From NCBI GenBank assembly GCA_020636325.1, contig JACJYC010000013.1:62001-126000 (forward strand): DNA of 64,000 nucleotides, written 5' to 3'. Positions 8,778 to 17,395 of the stretch are shown piece by piece. Every line of letters starts with the position of its first letter. Within the stretch, counting starts at the first letter, position 1. Both the position numbers and the translations under genes were made by a program. Origin of the DNA: Lewinellaceae bacterium (GTDB lineage Bacteria; Bacteroidota; Bacteroidia; Chitinophagales; Saprospiraceae). Below the pieces are notes generated by a model. The model was not told where the DNA came from. It saw only the letters and a list, made by a program, of their open reading frames with translations, and made no database searches.

Positions 8778-8825
8778 CAAAGTGTAAACAATAATTCATA
8801 TATCGGTCAAAGCATCCAGGATCAA

Positions 8826-8968
8826 CCACGCCTCAGCGTGGCAGCATCAAGTATCAAGCATCAAGTATCCAGCATCCAGCATCAAGTATCCAGCATCAAG
8901 TATCCAGCATCAAGCATCAAGCATCCAGCATCCAGCATCAAGTATCCAGCATCCAGCATCAAGCATCA
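8826..8968. repeat. Hairpin plus heptad array (AGCATCC/AGTATCC/AGCATCA)
   Basis: A perfect hairpin CCACGC-CTCA-GCGTGG (8826-8841) leads into about eighteen 7-bp units, AGCATCA, AGTATCC or AGCATCC, which end three bases before the stop codon of the SGNH-like gene at 8971. The hairpin with its flanking CAGCATC recurs at 60795-60817 and partly at 56199-56213; the heptad recurs at 54740-54808 and, inverted, at 56052-56218. Confidence 0.88.
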
Positions 8969-8970
8969 AA

Positions 8971-9900
8971 TCACAAACTCGCCGTCAGCAGCGGCCGGAT
9001 CTCTCCTATCAATTTTTTGGTAAAATAGGTGGATCCCTGCCGGTTGAGGTGGTCCGGGTCGATGAAAAAATCGGGATTCCGGATCATGGTCGTATCGTTG
9101 CTGTGGATCAGCAGCGGGATCTGGTTGGACTTGGCAAAATTGCGCAGGTAATTGATCGTCGGGGTATTGTCCTCGTATACCTGGTAGTTGGGCGAAACCA
9201 CGATAAACAGTCGGCTGCCTTTTTCCTTGAATGTTTTGGCGATATGCTCGAATTCGGCAACGGCGCCCTCATTCAGGGGTTCGGTATCCTTGACGATCTC
9301 GGTGGTATCCCGCAGGAAAATTTCGTGTATCCTGCCGTCGCGGGGTTTCCAGCCCTTGTCTTCGCGCCGCCCGTCCAGCCCTTTGATCAGGTACGGCCGC
9401 AGCAGGTAGTAATAGCTCGAATTGTAGGAAAACAAACGGAGCCGGTTGTAGAATTTTTCGAAATAGGAGATCTCGTTCAGGATCGGTTGAATTTCGGGAT
9501 GGCCCTGGTAGAACGGCCGCAGAAAACCGGCTTCCGCCAGGAACCGGCGGTGCTCCAGCATGCTGCCTTCAATGTTGAGGATCACGATCTTGGGGACATA
9601 CCGGTTGAGTATGCCGTTCTGTATGGCGTGGAAATAGGGCAAGCCCTGCCCGCCGCGGCTGGCATTCCAGGCCGTCACCTTCAGGGAATCCTCGATCACG
9701 AAGGGGTTGTAGTTCATTTCGCCCCGGGAGCTGCCGATGATCACAACGTCCTCGTCGCTGGTTTCCAGGGAGTGTTTGGTTTTGTAGTACCTGCCGTCGG
9801 GCGACTTGTCCCGGCAAAGATCCAGAAACAAGCCGGCCGCCTGGTCGATGATCAGGAAACATACGGCAATGACTGCGAGCTTTTTGATGATAGTAACCAT
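8971..9900 (-). CDS. SGNH-like membrane-anchored protein, probable O-acetylation partner
   Basis: A 309-residue protein with an N-terminal membrane anchor (residues 5-27) and an exported domain of SGNH-hydrolase type: VVIIGSSRGEMNY (52-64, block I serine within GSSR) and a C-terminal DPDHLNRQG (281-289, catalytic Asp and His). This resembles AlgJ/AlgX or DltD-like partners of MBOAT acyltransferases. The MBOAT gene lies 11 nt upstream in the same direction, which strongly supports a two-protein O-acetylation module: the MBOAT protein passes an acyl group across the membrane and this protein transfers it to the glycan in the periplasm. That mechanism is known for alginate and inferred here. Confidence 0.75.
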   Translation of the reverse strand: MVTIIKKLAVIAVCFLIIDQAAGLFLDLCRDKSPDGRYYKTKHSLETSDEDVVIIGSSRGEMNYNPFVIEDSLKVTAWNASRGGQGLPYFHAIQNGILNRYVPKIVILNIEGSMLEHRRFLAEAGFLRPFYQGHPEIQPILNEISYFEKFYNRLRLFSYNSSYYYLLRPYLIKGLDGRREDKGWKPRDGRIHEIFLRDTTEIVKDTEPLNEGAVAEFEHIAKTFKEKGSRLFIVVSPNYQVYEDNTPTINYLRNFAKSNQIPLLIHSNDTTMIRNPDFFIDPDHLNRQGSTYFTKKLIGEIRPLLTASL

Positions 9901-9911
9901 ATCGGGTAATG

Positions 9912-11321
9912 CTAGAATTGGAAATAGATGAACTGGCTGCCGTCAAAAACGCCGAGTCCGACGATATATACCAGCAGGAACACGATGGTGGCAAAACGAA
10001 CCGCCGGATAAGGGTTGTGCAGCAGCCTGAATTTGGGCCTGTATTCCTGTACATAGTCGTTGGCAAAAAGAATGCCCATGCCCAGGATGGAAAACGCGAA
10101 CATGCCCTTGTCGCCGAAATACAGGCTGGTGCCCGGCCGGGTAAAAATGGTCTGAAGGATGTACATGGCCTGCCCGATGTTCACCGCCCGGAAAAACACC
10201 CAGGCAACGCAGGTGAACAGGAAGATCAGCGCTACCTTGAGCACGTGGGGCACCTTGATGCGAAGACCGTCGAGGAAACCCTTTTCAACGCATTGAAACG
10301 TACCGTGCAACGCCCCCCAGGCCACAAAGGTCCAGTTGGCGCCGTGCCAAAGCCCGCTGACCGTAAAGGTGACGAAAAGGTTCAGGTAATTGCGGGCTTT
10401 CGAAACCCGGTTGCCGCCGAGCGGGATATAGACATAATCGCGGAACCAGGTGGACAGCGAAATGTGCCAGCGGCTCCAGAATTCCTTGAAGGTAGCCGAA
10501 AAATAAGGCCTCCGGAAATTTTCCATCAGGTCGAACCCGAACATCTGCGCGCAACCGATGGCGATCAGGGAGTAGCCCGCAAAATCGCAATAGATCTGCA
10601 CGGCAAAGAATATTGTTGCCACCGCAAAGGAGATCCCGGTGTGCAGGTCGGAATGGCCGTAGATCGTTTCCACGTAGATGGCCAGCCGGTCGGCCACCGC
10701 AACCTTCATGAACAACCCCCACAGCATTTTCTTCAGGCCGTAGGAGACCTCGTCATAACTGAATTTCTTGAGGTAATAGAATTGCGGCAGCAGGTGCGCA
10801 GCCCGTTCGATGGGCCCGGCTACCAGCTGCGGGAAAAAGCTGACGAACGCAAAAAAGGCCAGGGCATCCCTGGTCGGTTCGATGTTCTTCCGGTATACAT
10901 CGATGGTATAGCTCAGGGTCTGGAACGTGTAAAAGCTGATCCCTACCGGCAGCACGATGTTCAGCGTACGGGCGTTGATCTCCGAGCCGAAAAAGGAAAA
11001 GGCTTCAGTAAAGCTCTCCGTAAAGAAATTGAAATATTTGAAAAAACCGAGAAAGCCCAGGTTGACGATCAGGCTCAACCACAACAGGCGCTTTCGTTTG
11101 ACCGGGTCTTCCAACCCGCCCATTTTCAGCCCCACCAGGAAATCCACGACGGAGCTGAACGCGATCAGGGACAGAAATCGCCAGTCCCACCAACCGTAAA
11201 AAATATAGCTGACGAGAATCAGAAAGGCATTCTGCAACTTCAGGTTCCTATTGGTGACAAACCAATAGAGGACAAATACGATCGGCAGGAAGATCGCAAA
11301 GTCAATTGAGTTGAATAACAT
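9912..11321 (-). CDS. MBOAT family O-acyltransferase (AlgI-like)
   Basis: A 469-residue polytopic membrane protein. It begins MLFNSIDFAIFLPIVFVLYW, typical of AlgI/DltB-like MBOATs, and has WSRWHISLSTWFRDYVYIPL near 275-295 and GLWHGANWTFVAWG near 320-333, which contains the conserved catalytic histidine. The SGNH-like partner follows after 11 nt. The pair probably O-acetylates the polysaccharide made by this locus. The length is normal for AlgI (about 470-520). Confidence 0.92.
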   Translation of the reverse strand: MLFNSIDFAIFLPIVFVLYWFVTNRNLKLQNAFLILVSYIFYGWWDWRFLSLIAFSSVVDFLVGLKMGGLEDPVKRKRLLWLSLIVNLGFLGFFKYFNFFTESFTEAFSFFGSEINARTLNIVLPVGISFYTFQTLSYTIDVYRKNIEPTRDALAFFAFVSFFPQLVAGPIERAAHLLPQFYYLKKFSYDEVSYGLKKMLWGLFMKVAVADRLAIYVETIYGHSDLHTGISFAVATIFFAVQIYCDFAGYSLIAIGCAQMFGFDLMENFRRPYFSATFKEFWSRWHISLSTWFRDYVYIPLGGNRVSKARNYLNLFVTFTVSGLWHGANWTFVAWGALHGTFQCVEKGFLDGLRIKVPHVLKVALIFLFTCVAWVFFRAVNIGQAMYILQTIFTRPGTSLYFGDKGMFAFSILGMGILFANDYVQEYRPKFRLLHNPYPAVRFATIVFLLVYIVGLGVFDGSQFIYFQF

Positions 11322-11386
11322 GGTTTGTGTCGTGTTGGGATTGCCGCTTTCCCGTGCGGGGAGCCGGACAATTCCCGGTTAATCTA

Positions 11387-12421
11387 TCATTTTGGTGACT
11401 GTCCGTTGCCGTACCGGTCGTTGACAAAGTCGTAGAGGTAACGGGTAACGTTTATTTTTTCTGAGAGCAGCTTGTTGCGCCTGTCGCGAAACACTTCGCG
11501 GTCTTGTGCCAGGATCTCATCTACCAGGGAAAAGACCCGGGCCGAATCGCTGGTATTGTACACCAGGCCGAACCGCTCCTGGTCCTGGCAATAACTCCGG
11601 GCGATGGTATTGATATAGATGGCCGGCGTACCCAGCACTCCCGCCTCAGAGGCAATGGTGGCGCCCTCGCTCACGACGATGGTGGCGAAACTGAGCGCAT
11701 GGTGCAGTTTTTCCGGCAGTATCCTGATGCGGTACGGTTGCAGTTCCGGCGGCAGGGTCGCTTCGGAAGTGATGAAGACCCTGACCTGTTTGGACAGTTG
11801 TTCTACCAGCTTCACCTTATCCTCATTGGTAAGGCCCTTATGCCCCACATCGTGGGTGGCGTTCCAGGAAACAAACCGCACGATGGCATACCGTTCGCCC
11901 TGTTCCAGCCCCAGCCATTCGTATACGGAGGGATCCGGCTTGAAAAAATCCGGATGCAGGTAGGCGATCTCGTGGTACCCTTCGTAGCGGATCTGCTTAT
12001 CGCCCAGTTGTTCCGGCAGCACATCCGGGGTCAGGATGGCGTCGGTAAAGGGCCGGTACAATACGATCTGCTCCATATTGCCGGAATCTTCCAGCGACAG
12101 GTGCTTGCGCCGCAACAGGAAGGCCGCGTGGGCGGCGTAGATCGAGCCGTGGCTGATGAACAAACCCGGCCGGAACCGCAAGCCGGTGAGGAACATCTGG
12201 AGGTCGAACTTGACCAGCCCCCAGATCTTGCCGGAAAGGCTTTTGTAATGCTTGCCGAAACTCTTGAACCGGAATCCTTCAGCCTGTAAAAGTTCACGCT
12301 CGAATTCCTTTTCCCGGAGGGTAAACAGCACCTTCACGCCCTTGTCGGCCAGCATTCTGGCCAGGTTCTTGAACAGGTGCACGTGCCCCGGATGTCCGAT
12401 GTCAATGATTACGCGATTCAT
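11387..12421 (-). CDS. DUF354 family protein (glycosyltransferase-like)
   Basis: A 344-residue protein starting at MNRVIIDIGHPGHVHLFKN, the classical N-terminus of DUF354. The fold is GT-B-like, related to UDP-GlcNAc 2-epimerases and glycosyltransferases: later motifs include LSLEDSGNMEQ, GYHEIAYLHPDFF, and VVSEGATIASEAGVLGTPAIYIN near 260-285, the usual nucleotide-sugar-binding region. The open frame extends about 120 codons further but overlaps the upstream gene, so the ATG at 12421 is preferred; it overlaps the upstream stop by 4 nt (ATGA). No signal peptide. Probably a cytoplasmic glycosyltransferase or epimerase for this polysaccharide; the exact reaction is unknown. Confidence 0.78.
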   Translation of the reverse strand: MNRVIIDIGHPGHVHLFKNLARMLADKGVKVLFTLREKEFERELLQAEGFRFKSFGKHYKSLSGKIWGLVKFDLQMFLTGLRFRPGLFISHGSIYAAHAAFLLRRKHLSLEDSGNMEQIVLYRPFTDAILTPDVLPEQLGDKQIRYEGYHEIAYLHPDFFKPDPSVYEWLGLEQGERYAIVRFVSWNATHDVGHKGLTNEDKVKLVEQLSKQVRVFITSEATLPPELQPYRIRILPEKLHHALSFATIVVSEGATIASEAGVLGTPAIYINTIARSYCQDQERFGLVYNTSDSARVFSLVDEILAQDREVFRDRRNKLLSEKINVTRYLYDFVNDRYGNGQSPK

Positions 12422-13449
12422 GTCAGTTTTTGATATACCTGGATTCCCAATTTGCCGACCGTATAAAGCGGTTTGTTCAACACCATTTCGTACCGGCCGT
12501 AACAGACTTCCTCGCCGCCGAAACGCGCCTTGAATTCGCGTACGCCGTAATCCTGGTCCGGTTTGCCGGCGCCCATGAAGTCGAAATGGTCGAAGCCGTT
12601 TTGCAAACCGTACTCGATCGGCGCCCAGGTAGCCAGCACGCTGGGGTGCACCCCTTTTTCCTGGCCGTCTTCCCCGCATACGTACCATTCGTAGATCACC
12701 TTGCCGGCATACACCGGGCAGGCGATCCCGCCCACGATGCGGTCGTTGTACCGGACGAGAAAGTACCGGAAAGCGCCCGTTTTCCAACCTTTGATAAACA
12801 GGTCGGGGCCTGGAAGCGGCTTTTTCACCTTTTCCTTGTACAGTTTGCGGAGGATCTCATAAAACGCCGTTATATCCTGCTCATCAGCAGGCAACACGAT
12901 CTCGGCGCCGGCTTTCAGCGACGACTTCACCTGCCGCATCCGGCTGCTGCTCATGCGTTTCTTCACATCGGCTTCCGTGTCGGTTTTGACCAGATAGTTG
13001 AGGTGGGGGCGATACTTGTAACCGGCTTCCAGAAAGGTCGCCCGCAGGTCGGCGGTATCGAAAAAATTCCGGAACTCGACAAAAATAGCCTGCCCGCCGG
13101 CGCGCTTCTTCAAAGCCGACAGCACACCGGAAGCGATCCGCTGCGCCTCTTCGGGAGCGCTTTCCCGCACCAGCGGGCCGCCCCATACGATCAGGCGGCG
13201 CGACAGCCAGGATTTGATCCCCGAGCCGTTGATCTGGAAAACGCCCAGCAACGAACCGGCAATCCTGCCGGAATCATCCACAGCTACCAACTGAATGGGC
13301 CGGTATTCGCGGACATCCTCCATCAGTTTGAAGAAATCCGGGCTCTGAAAAAAACTCCCCTGGCTATGGTCCAGCACAAAGGTTGCCAATTGAGCGGCAT
13401 GCCCGTCCTGGTCAAGCCGGTCGTATTGCGTGTAACATTTTATCTTCAC
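12418..13449 (-). CDS. FemAB/GNAT-like acyl or aminoacyl transferase
   Basis: A 343-residue protein of the FemAB-like, acetyltransferase_6 class. Features are QSPDFFKLMEDV near the N-terminus, MRQVKSSLKAGAEIVLP in the middle, and the C-terminal block GVHPSVLATWAPIEYGLQNG followed by FDFMGAGKPDQDYGVREFKARFGG, characteristic of the peptidoglycan-bridge/FemAB fold. I chose the GTG at 13449, four bases after the upstream stop codon; the longer open frame runs back into the deacetylase gene. It overlaps the next gene by 4 nt. In polysaccharide loci such proteins are thought to attach amino acids or acyl groups; the substrate here is unknown. Confidence 0.75.
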   Translation of the reverse strand: MKIKCYTQYDRLDQDGHAAQLATFVLDHSQGSFFQSPDFFKLMEDVREYRPIQLVAVDDSGRIAGSLLGVFQINGSGIKSWLSRRLIVWGGPLVRESAPEEAQRIASGVLSALKKRAGGQAIFVEFRNFFDTADLRATFLEAGYKYRPHLNYLVKTDTEADVKKRMSSSRMRQVKSSLKAGAEIVLPADEQDITAFYEILRKLYKEKVKKPLPGPDLFIKGWKTGAFRYFLVRYNDRIVGGIACPVYAGKVIYEWYVCGEDGQEKGVHPSVLATWAPIEYGLQNGFDHFDFMGAGKPDQDYGVREFKARFGGEEVCYGRYEMVLNKPLYTVGKLGIQVYQKLT

Positions 13450-13453
13450 AGGA

Positions 13454-14317
13454 TCATTTTTTGGGCTTTGCAGCCATGTTTTTGAAAAAGCCCCATACGC
13501 CGCTGGCTTTGACCACCAGTTCGTCCATATTGTCGGTATCGTTGACACTGAGCCGTTTCAGTCTGAACAGATCGGAGTCCAGGGTATTGAAGCCGTAATC
13601 TACGGTCACGGCGCACGCATAACCCGCTTCTCTGGAAAACCGGACCTCCCGCTCGCCGTAGTCGCCGTTGGGATAGGCCAGGGCGTGTACGTGCAGGGCG
13701 TAATCCGATTCAAGCATCTGTTTTGAAAGGGCGATTTCCATTTTGGACTCTTCATCCCCGCAGGTCGGGAGGCAGGGGTGAAATACGGTATGGGCCTGAA
13801 AATCGATGTATTTTTTCATTTCCTCGATCTCCGCTTTGCTCAGGGCCTGCCGGGTCTCGAAATCCTTGTCGACCTCGAATCCGGTACGGCTCAGGATGCG
13901 GAGTTTTTCCTGATTGGACACCTTCTTCAGTTCCGAGGAATCCAGATCGGGATGCTTGCGCGTGAACCAGTAATGGCGATTGGTGCCGACAATGCCGGAG
14001 CAGAGGAAAATGGTTGCCGGCACCCTGTATTTTTCCAACACGGGTACCAGTTCGTAATTCCGCTTGTGGCCGTCGTCAAAAGTGATCACGGCAGCCCGGG
14101 GCGGAATCAGCGCCGCGTTCCGGGTTCTGCAAGCCCGGATATAGGTATCGAGGCTGATCAGGTTGTAGGCCTGCGTCAGGTACCGGAACGACCGGTCGGC
14201 GGTCTGTGCGCTGATGTCGTGAAACATCAGGATGGTGACCTTGTTCCGTTGGACCAGTTGCCTGAACAGGAACGGCAATCCGCTGTAGCGGAGCAACTTG
14301 AAAAGCAATTTGTTCAT
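13454..14317 (-). CDS. Polysaccharide deacetylase (CE4/NodB family)
   Basis: A 287-residue CE4 protein. Motifs are ILMFHDISAQ (near 29-38), AVITFDDGHKRN (near 75-86, metal Asp pair), DFQAHTVFHPCLP (metal histidines) and LAYPNGDYG (active-site arginine/proline region). The N-terminus has no clear signal peptide. The stop lies four bases before the GTG of the FemAB-like gene, and the start is 14 nt after the asparagine synthetase stop, so all three are probably one transcript. It is the most canonical of the five deacetylases in the locus. Likely role: N- or O-deacetylation of the glycan or a lipid-linked precursor. Confidence 0.85.
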   Translation of the reverse strand: MNKLLFKLLRYSGLPFLFRQLVQRNKVTILMFHDISAQTADRSFRYLTQAYNLISLDTYIRACRTRNAALIPPRAAVITFDDGHKRNYELVPVLEKYRVPATIFLCSGIVGTNRHYWFTRKHPDLDSSELKKVSNQEKLRILSRTGFEVDKDFETRQALSKAEIEEMKKYIDFQAHTVFHPCLPTCGDEESKMEIALSKQMLESDYALHVHALAYPNGDYGEREVRFSREAGYACAVTVDYGFNTLDSDLFRLKRLSVNDTDNMDELVVKASGVWGFFKNMAAKPKK

Positions 14318-14331
14318 TGGTCGGTCAGCGC

Positions 14332-16218
14332 CTATTCGGCATATCGGGGGACCCGCACCTCAGCCGGAGAATCCACGAATTGGTGGAACCAGTTTTCGAG
14401 GTGGATCCATTTCCAGATGAGTTTGGCGTGGTTGCCTTCCCGGTTGACGTGCTTCCGGTAAATATCCTGCACCTTTTTGACGTCCATAAATCCGCGCGAC
14501 GCAAAGGGCTTCGAATAGATCAGGTCTTCGATGTATTCCCTGAACACGGGTTTGCGGAACCATTCGTCCTGCGGCGTGCCGAAGCCGATCTTATCCCGCC
14601 TGACGCGGATAGCTTCGGGCAGCACCCCTTTCATGGCCTCCCGGAGGATCTTTTTGGTCATGCCCTTGTCGATGATCAGCTTATCGTCGAGGGTGAGGGT
14701 CCTTTCCACCAGGCGGTAATCCAGAAACGGCACCCTGGCTTCGATGGAAAACCACATGGAGTTGCTGTCTTCCCACTTCAGCAGGTGTTCGAGCTTGTAC
14801 TCAAAGTGGTTGATGAGGGCCTCCTGCAGGGTTCGGGACCCGTACAGGTCGCCGGCGATCACCGTGGCGTTGGCGGCGTGATCCTGGTAAAATCCGGGAT
14901 CGAGGTAGCCCTTTTCCATGGCCCGCAACCGGGTGCGCATGGCCAGGGGCGACAGGAAGAACAACAAGCTCTTCAGCCCGTACAGGGACCGGTGTTTCCG
15001 CAGGTACTGACCAACCTCCGAGGTCAGCCGCCCGATGCGGCCCGTCAGCAGCAATTCCTTGAAATAGAAGCCGAAAAAGTAATGGTAACCGGCCAACGCT
15101 TCGTCGGCCCCTTGCCCGTCCAGGGTCACGGTCACATGCCTGCGGGCAAGTTCCATGACTTTGAACTGCGCATAGGGCGAGGTGCTGGGCACCGGTTCTG
15201 CGTGGGCAAAAACAAAGTCCGGAATATCCTTCAGGAGCATGTTCTCATCCGGCCGGATATAATACATCCGTTTCAGGTCATGCCGGTACAGGTCGATGAA
15301 GGCGGATTCATCCCCTTCCTTTCCTTCACCGTAAACGGCCGAAAACGTGTTCAGGTCGGTTTTGCCGAATTGCTTCAGCAGCGTTGAGGCGATGGCCGAA
15401 GAATCCAGTCCTCCGCTCAGGCAAACCCCCACCGGCACGTCGCTGCGCAGGCGGAGATCGATGGAAGACTGAAACATTTCCCTGAACTCGTCGGGGTCCT
15501 TGAAAGGCTCCTTGAGCTCGTTGCGCAGGTCGTACCATTTAACGGGCTCCGGCCGCTTTCCGTTGAGCCGCCCCGAGGCAACGTTCAACTTCAGGTAATG
15601 CCCGTGCTTGAGCTTTCTGATCTCCCTGAAAAAGGTGTTGTCGGTCTGATCGGTGCGATCGAAGACCAGGAAATCAAAAATGGAAGCCTCATCTGGCGTC
15701 GGCTTTTTATCCAGTACCTGGAGGATGCTCGGGATCTCCGATGCGAAGATGAACCGCTCGCTGTCCAGGTAATAACAAAAAGGTTTCACGCCGTACCGGT
15801 CGCGTGCTGCAAAAATGGTTTCGTCCCGACGGTCGTAAATGACCAGCGCCCACATGCCGTTCAGTTTATGGAGCATATCATGGCCCCATTCCCTGTAGGC
15901 GGCGAGCACCACCTCCGTATCGGTTTGCGTTCTGAAAGTGTGTCCCTTTGTTTCGAGTTCTTTCCTCAGTTCGAGATAATTGAACACTTCGCCGTTGTAG
16001 ATCATTACATAACGCTCATCCGGCGAGAACATGGGTTGGTGGCCTGCGGGTGAGAGGTCGAGAATACTCAACCGGACAAAACCCAGGCCTACACCTTTCT
16101 CTGTAAATATGCCATCGTCGTCAGGGCCGCGATGTTTCATGGCATGCATCATGGCCCGCAAGGCTCCGTCGTCGACGGGAATGCCTTCGAAATTAACAAT
16201 TCCGGAAATACCACACAT
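14332..16218 (-). CDS. asnB: Asparagine synthase (glutamine-hydrolysing) family amidotransferase
   Basis: A 628-residue, two-domain enzyme. The N-terminal glutaminase domain starts MCGISGIVNFEG, giving the catalytic Cys2 after Met removal, with HRGPDDDG and YNGEVFNYLELR. The synthetase domain has the ATP-pyrophosphatase loop VCLSGGLDSSAIAS (near 262-275). Known chemistry: glutamine supplies ammonia to amidate an acyl-adenylate. Homologues in surface-polysaccharide clusters are thought to amidate uronic acids or other carboxylates rather than make free asparagine, and the location supports that here. A second, glutaminase-defective relative lies at 22227-23990. Confidence 0.88.
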   Translation of the reverse strand: MCGISGIVNFEGIPVDDGALRAMMHAMKHRGPDDDGIFTEKGVGLGFVRLSILDLSPAGHQPMFSPDERYVMIYNGEVFNYLELRKELETKGHTFRTQTDTEVVLAAYREWGHDMLHKLNGMWALVIYDRRDETIFAARDRYGVKPFCYYLDSERFIFASEIPSILQVLDKKPTPDEASIFDFLVFDRTDQTDNTFFREIRKLKHGHYLKLNVASGRLNGKRPEPVKWYDLRNELKEPFKDPDEFREMFQSSIDLRLRSDVPVGVCLSGGLDSSAIASTLLKQFGKTDLNTFSAVYGEGKEGDESAFIDLYRHDLKRMYYIRPDENMLLKDIPDFVFAHAEPVPSTSPYAQFKVMELARRHVTVTLDGQGADEALAGYHYFFGFYFKELLLTGRIGRLTSEVGQYLRKHRSLYGLKSLLFFLSPLAMRTRLRAMEKGYLDPGFYQDHAANATVIAGDLYGSRTLQEALINHFEYKLEHLLKWEDSNSMWFSIEARVPFLDYRLVERTLTLDDKLIIDKGMTKKILREAMKGVLPEAIRVRRDKIGFGTPQDEWFRKPVFREYIEDLIYSKPFASRGFMDVKKVQDIYRKHVNREGNHAKLIWKWIHLENWFHQFVDSPAEVRVPRYAE

Positions 16219-16294
16219 TTTACGAGGATTGAAGTTATTTGGGATGAATACAAGTTCACGGTAATAGATTTTTAACTGACGGTAATCTCCGAAA

Positions 16295-17395
16295 TTAGTC
16301 TACTGCTTGCAATTGTCCGCCGATCTGCGGCGCCGTTGTTCCGGCCCGCACCCGGTTTCCCGGCGGCCCTCCCAGTGTATCACGGTAAATTCCATTCAGT
16401 TTTTGGGCTATTGAAACGGAGTCAAGTCCAAGTTCCAGGATTCGTTTTCTGCCTTGGGTTCGCCCTGCCGACTCGCTGAACGCCAGCGCTCCGGACAGTT
16501 GACGGGCAAAATTTTCGGGGTTGTGATCCGAAACGAAACATCCGGGCGTATCGCCCAATACCCAGGCTACATCGCCGACATCAGTTGCCACCACCGGGCA
16601 GTTGCAGGTCATGGCTTCTTTCACCACATTGGGCGAACCCTCTGAGAAAGAGCATAATGTAAAAACGTCGGCGGCGTTCATATATTTGACGACCGTGTCG
16701 TGATCCGCATCAAAAATATTGACCAGCTCCACATCAGGGCGGTTGAGCAAACCGATTGCCTGCCTGACCAGGGCTATATTCTTGTTCAGGTCTTTCGGGT
16801 TGCCGAGGAAAAGGACGTATTTTTTGTCCGGCCGCATGCCAAGTGACCGGCGGTTTTCCTCGCCCATCAGCTGAAACTGGTCCAGCCGGACGCCGTTGGG
16901 CACCAGATAGGCTATTTTCCGCCGGTGGATCGCCCCCAGCATATTGGGCGCCTTGTAGATGATGGCATCCACAAAAGGCTGGACACTCCGCGTCAGCAAC
17001 AGCAGCAACCTGCTCCTGAACGACCGCTGCTCCCGGCTGATGAAACTGCCCCGGGCATCGTCGCCCATCAGCGACAGCACGACCGGAAGCCCCGGCCGGG
17101 CCAGGACCGCCACCCATCCGCACAGCGAATAATGGGCATGGATCAGGTCGAAGTCATTCTTTTTCAGGAACTTTCTCAACTGCAGCGCATTGTGGATGTA
17201 ATGCATCGCCCCCTTGCCGCGCACGCTGAAATAGCTGACCTCCACCCCTTCTTCCAACAGGGCTTCTCCCTGGGATTTGATGAAGGGCGCTATGTCGTAA
17301 AATCGCGAGTTGCCGCTCGCAACAAAAAGAACTTTCAAACTTTTTCGAGTTAAATGGTTGGGATAGAATTGACGGTTATTTACCTGCCATTGCAA
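16295..17395 (-). CDS. Glycosyltransferase family 4
   Basis: A 366-residue GT-B glycosyltransferase. Near the N-terminus LKVLFVASGNSRFYDIAPF binds the acceptor side; FDLIHAHYSLCG follows, then YVLFLGNPKDLNKN and SFSEGSPNVVKEAMTC (near 250-265), the E-x7-E type nucleotide-sugar motif of GT4. The annotated ATG overlaps the upstream ATP-grasp gene by 20 nt; a TTG at 17338 directly before KVLFVASG would avoid the overlap and give a more typical N-terminus. It probably adds one sugar to the lipid-linked repeat unit in the cytoplasm. Donor and acceptor cannot be read from sequence. Confidence 0.88.
   Translation of the reverse strand: MQWQVNNRQFYPNHLTRKSLKVLFVASGNSRFYDIAPFIKSQGEALLEEGVEVSYFSVRGKGAMHYIHNALQLRKFLKKNDFDLIHAHYSLCGWVAVLARPGLPVVLSLMGDDARGSFISREQRSFRSRLLLLLTRSVQPFVDAIIYKAPNMLGAIHRRKIAYLVPNGVRLDQFQLMGEENRRSLGMRPDKKYVLFLGNPKDLNKNIALVRQAIGLLNRPDVELVNIFDADHDTVVKYMNAADVFTLCSFSEGSPNVVKEAMTCNCPVVATDVGDVAWVLGDTPGCFVSDHNPENFARQLSGALAFSESAGRTQGRKRILELGLDSVSIAQKLNGIYRDTLGGPPGNRVRAGTTAPQIGGQLQAVD

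Noticed and set aside
8635..8829. N-terminal extension of the deacetylase at 7885-8634
   Set aside because: The extra 65 codons translate the heptad array (LTTYDLQ repeats) and have no similarity to the CE4 family; the ATG at 8634 gives a normal protein.
12422..12787. Longer N-terminus of the DUF354 protein
   Set aside because: It lies in another frame of the FemAB-like gene; MNRVIIDIGHPGH is the family N-terminus.
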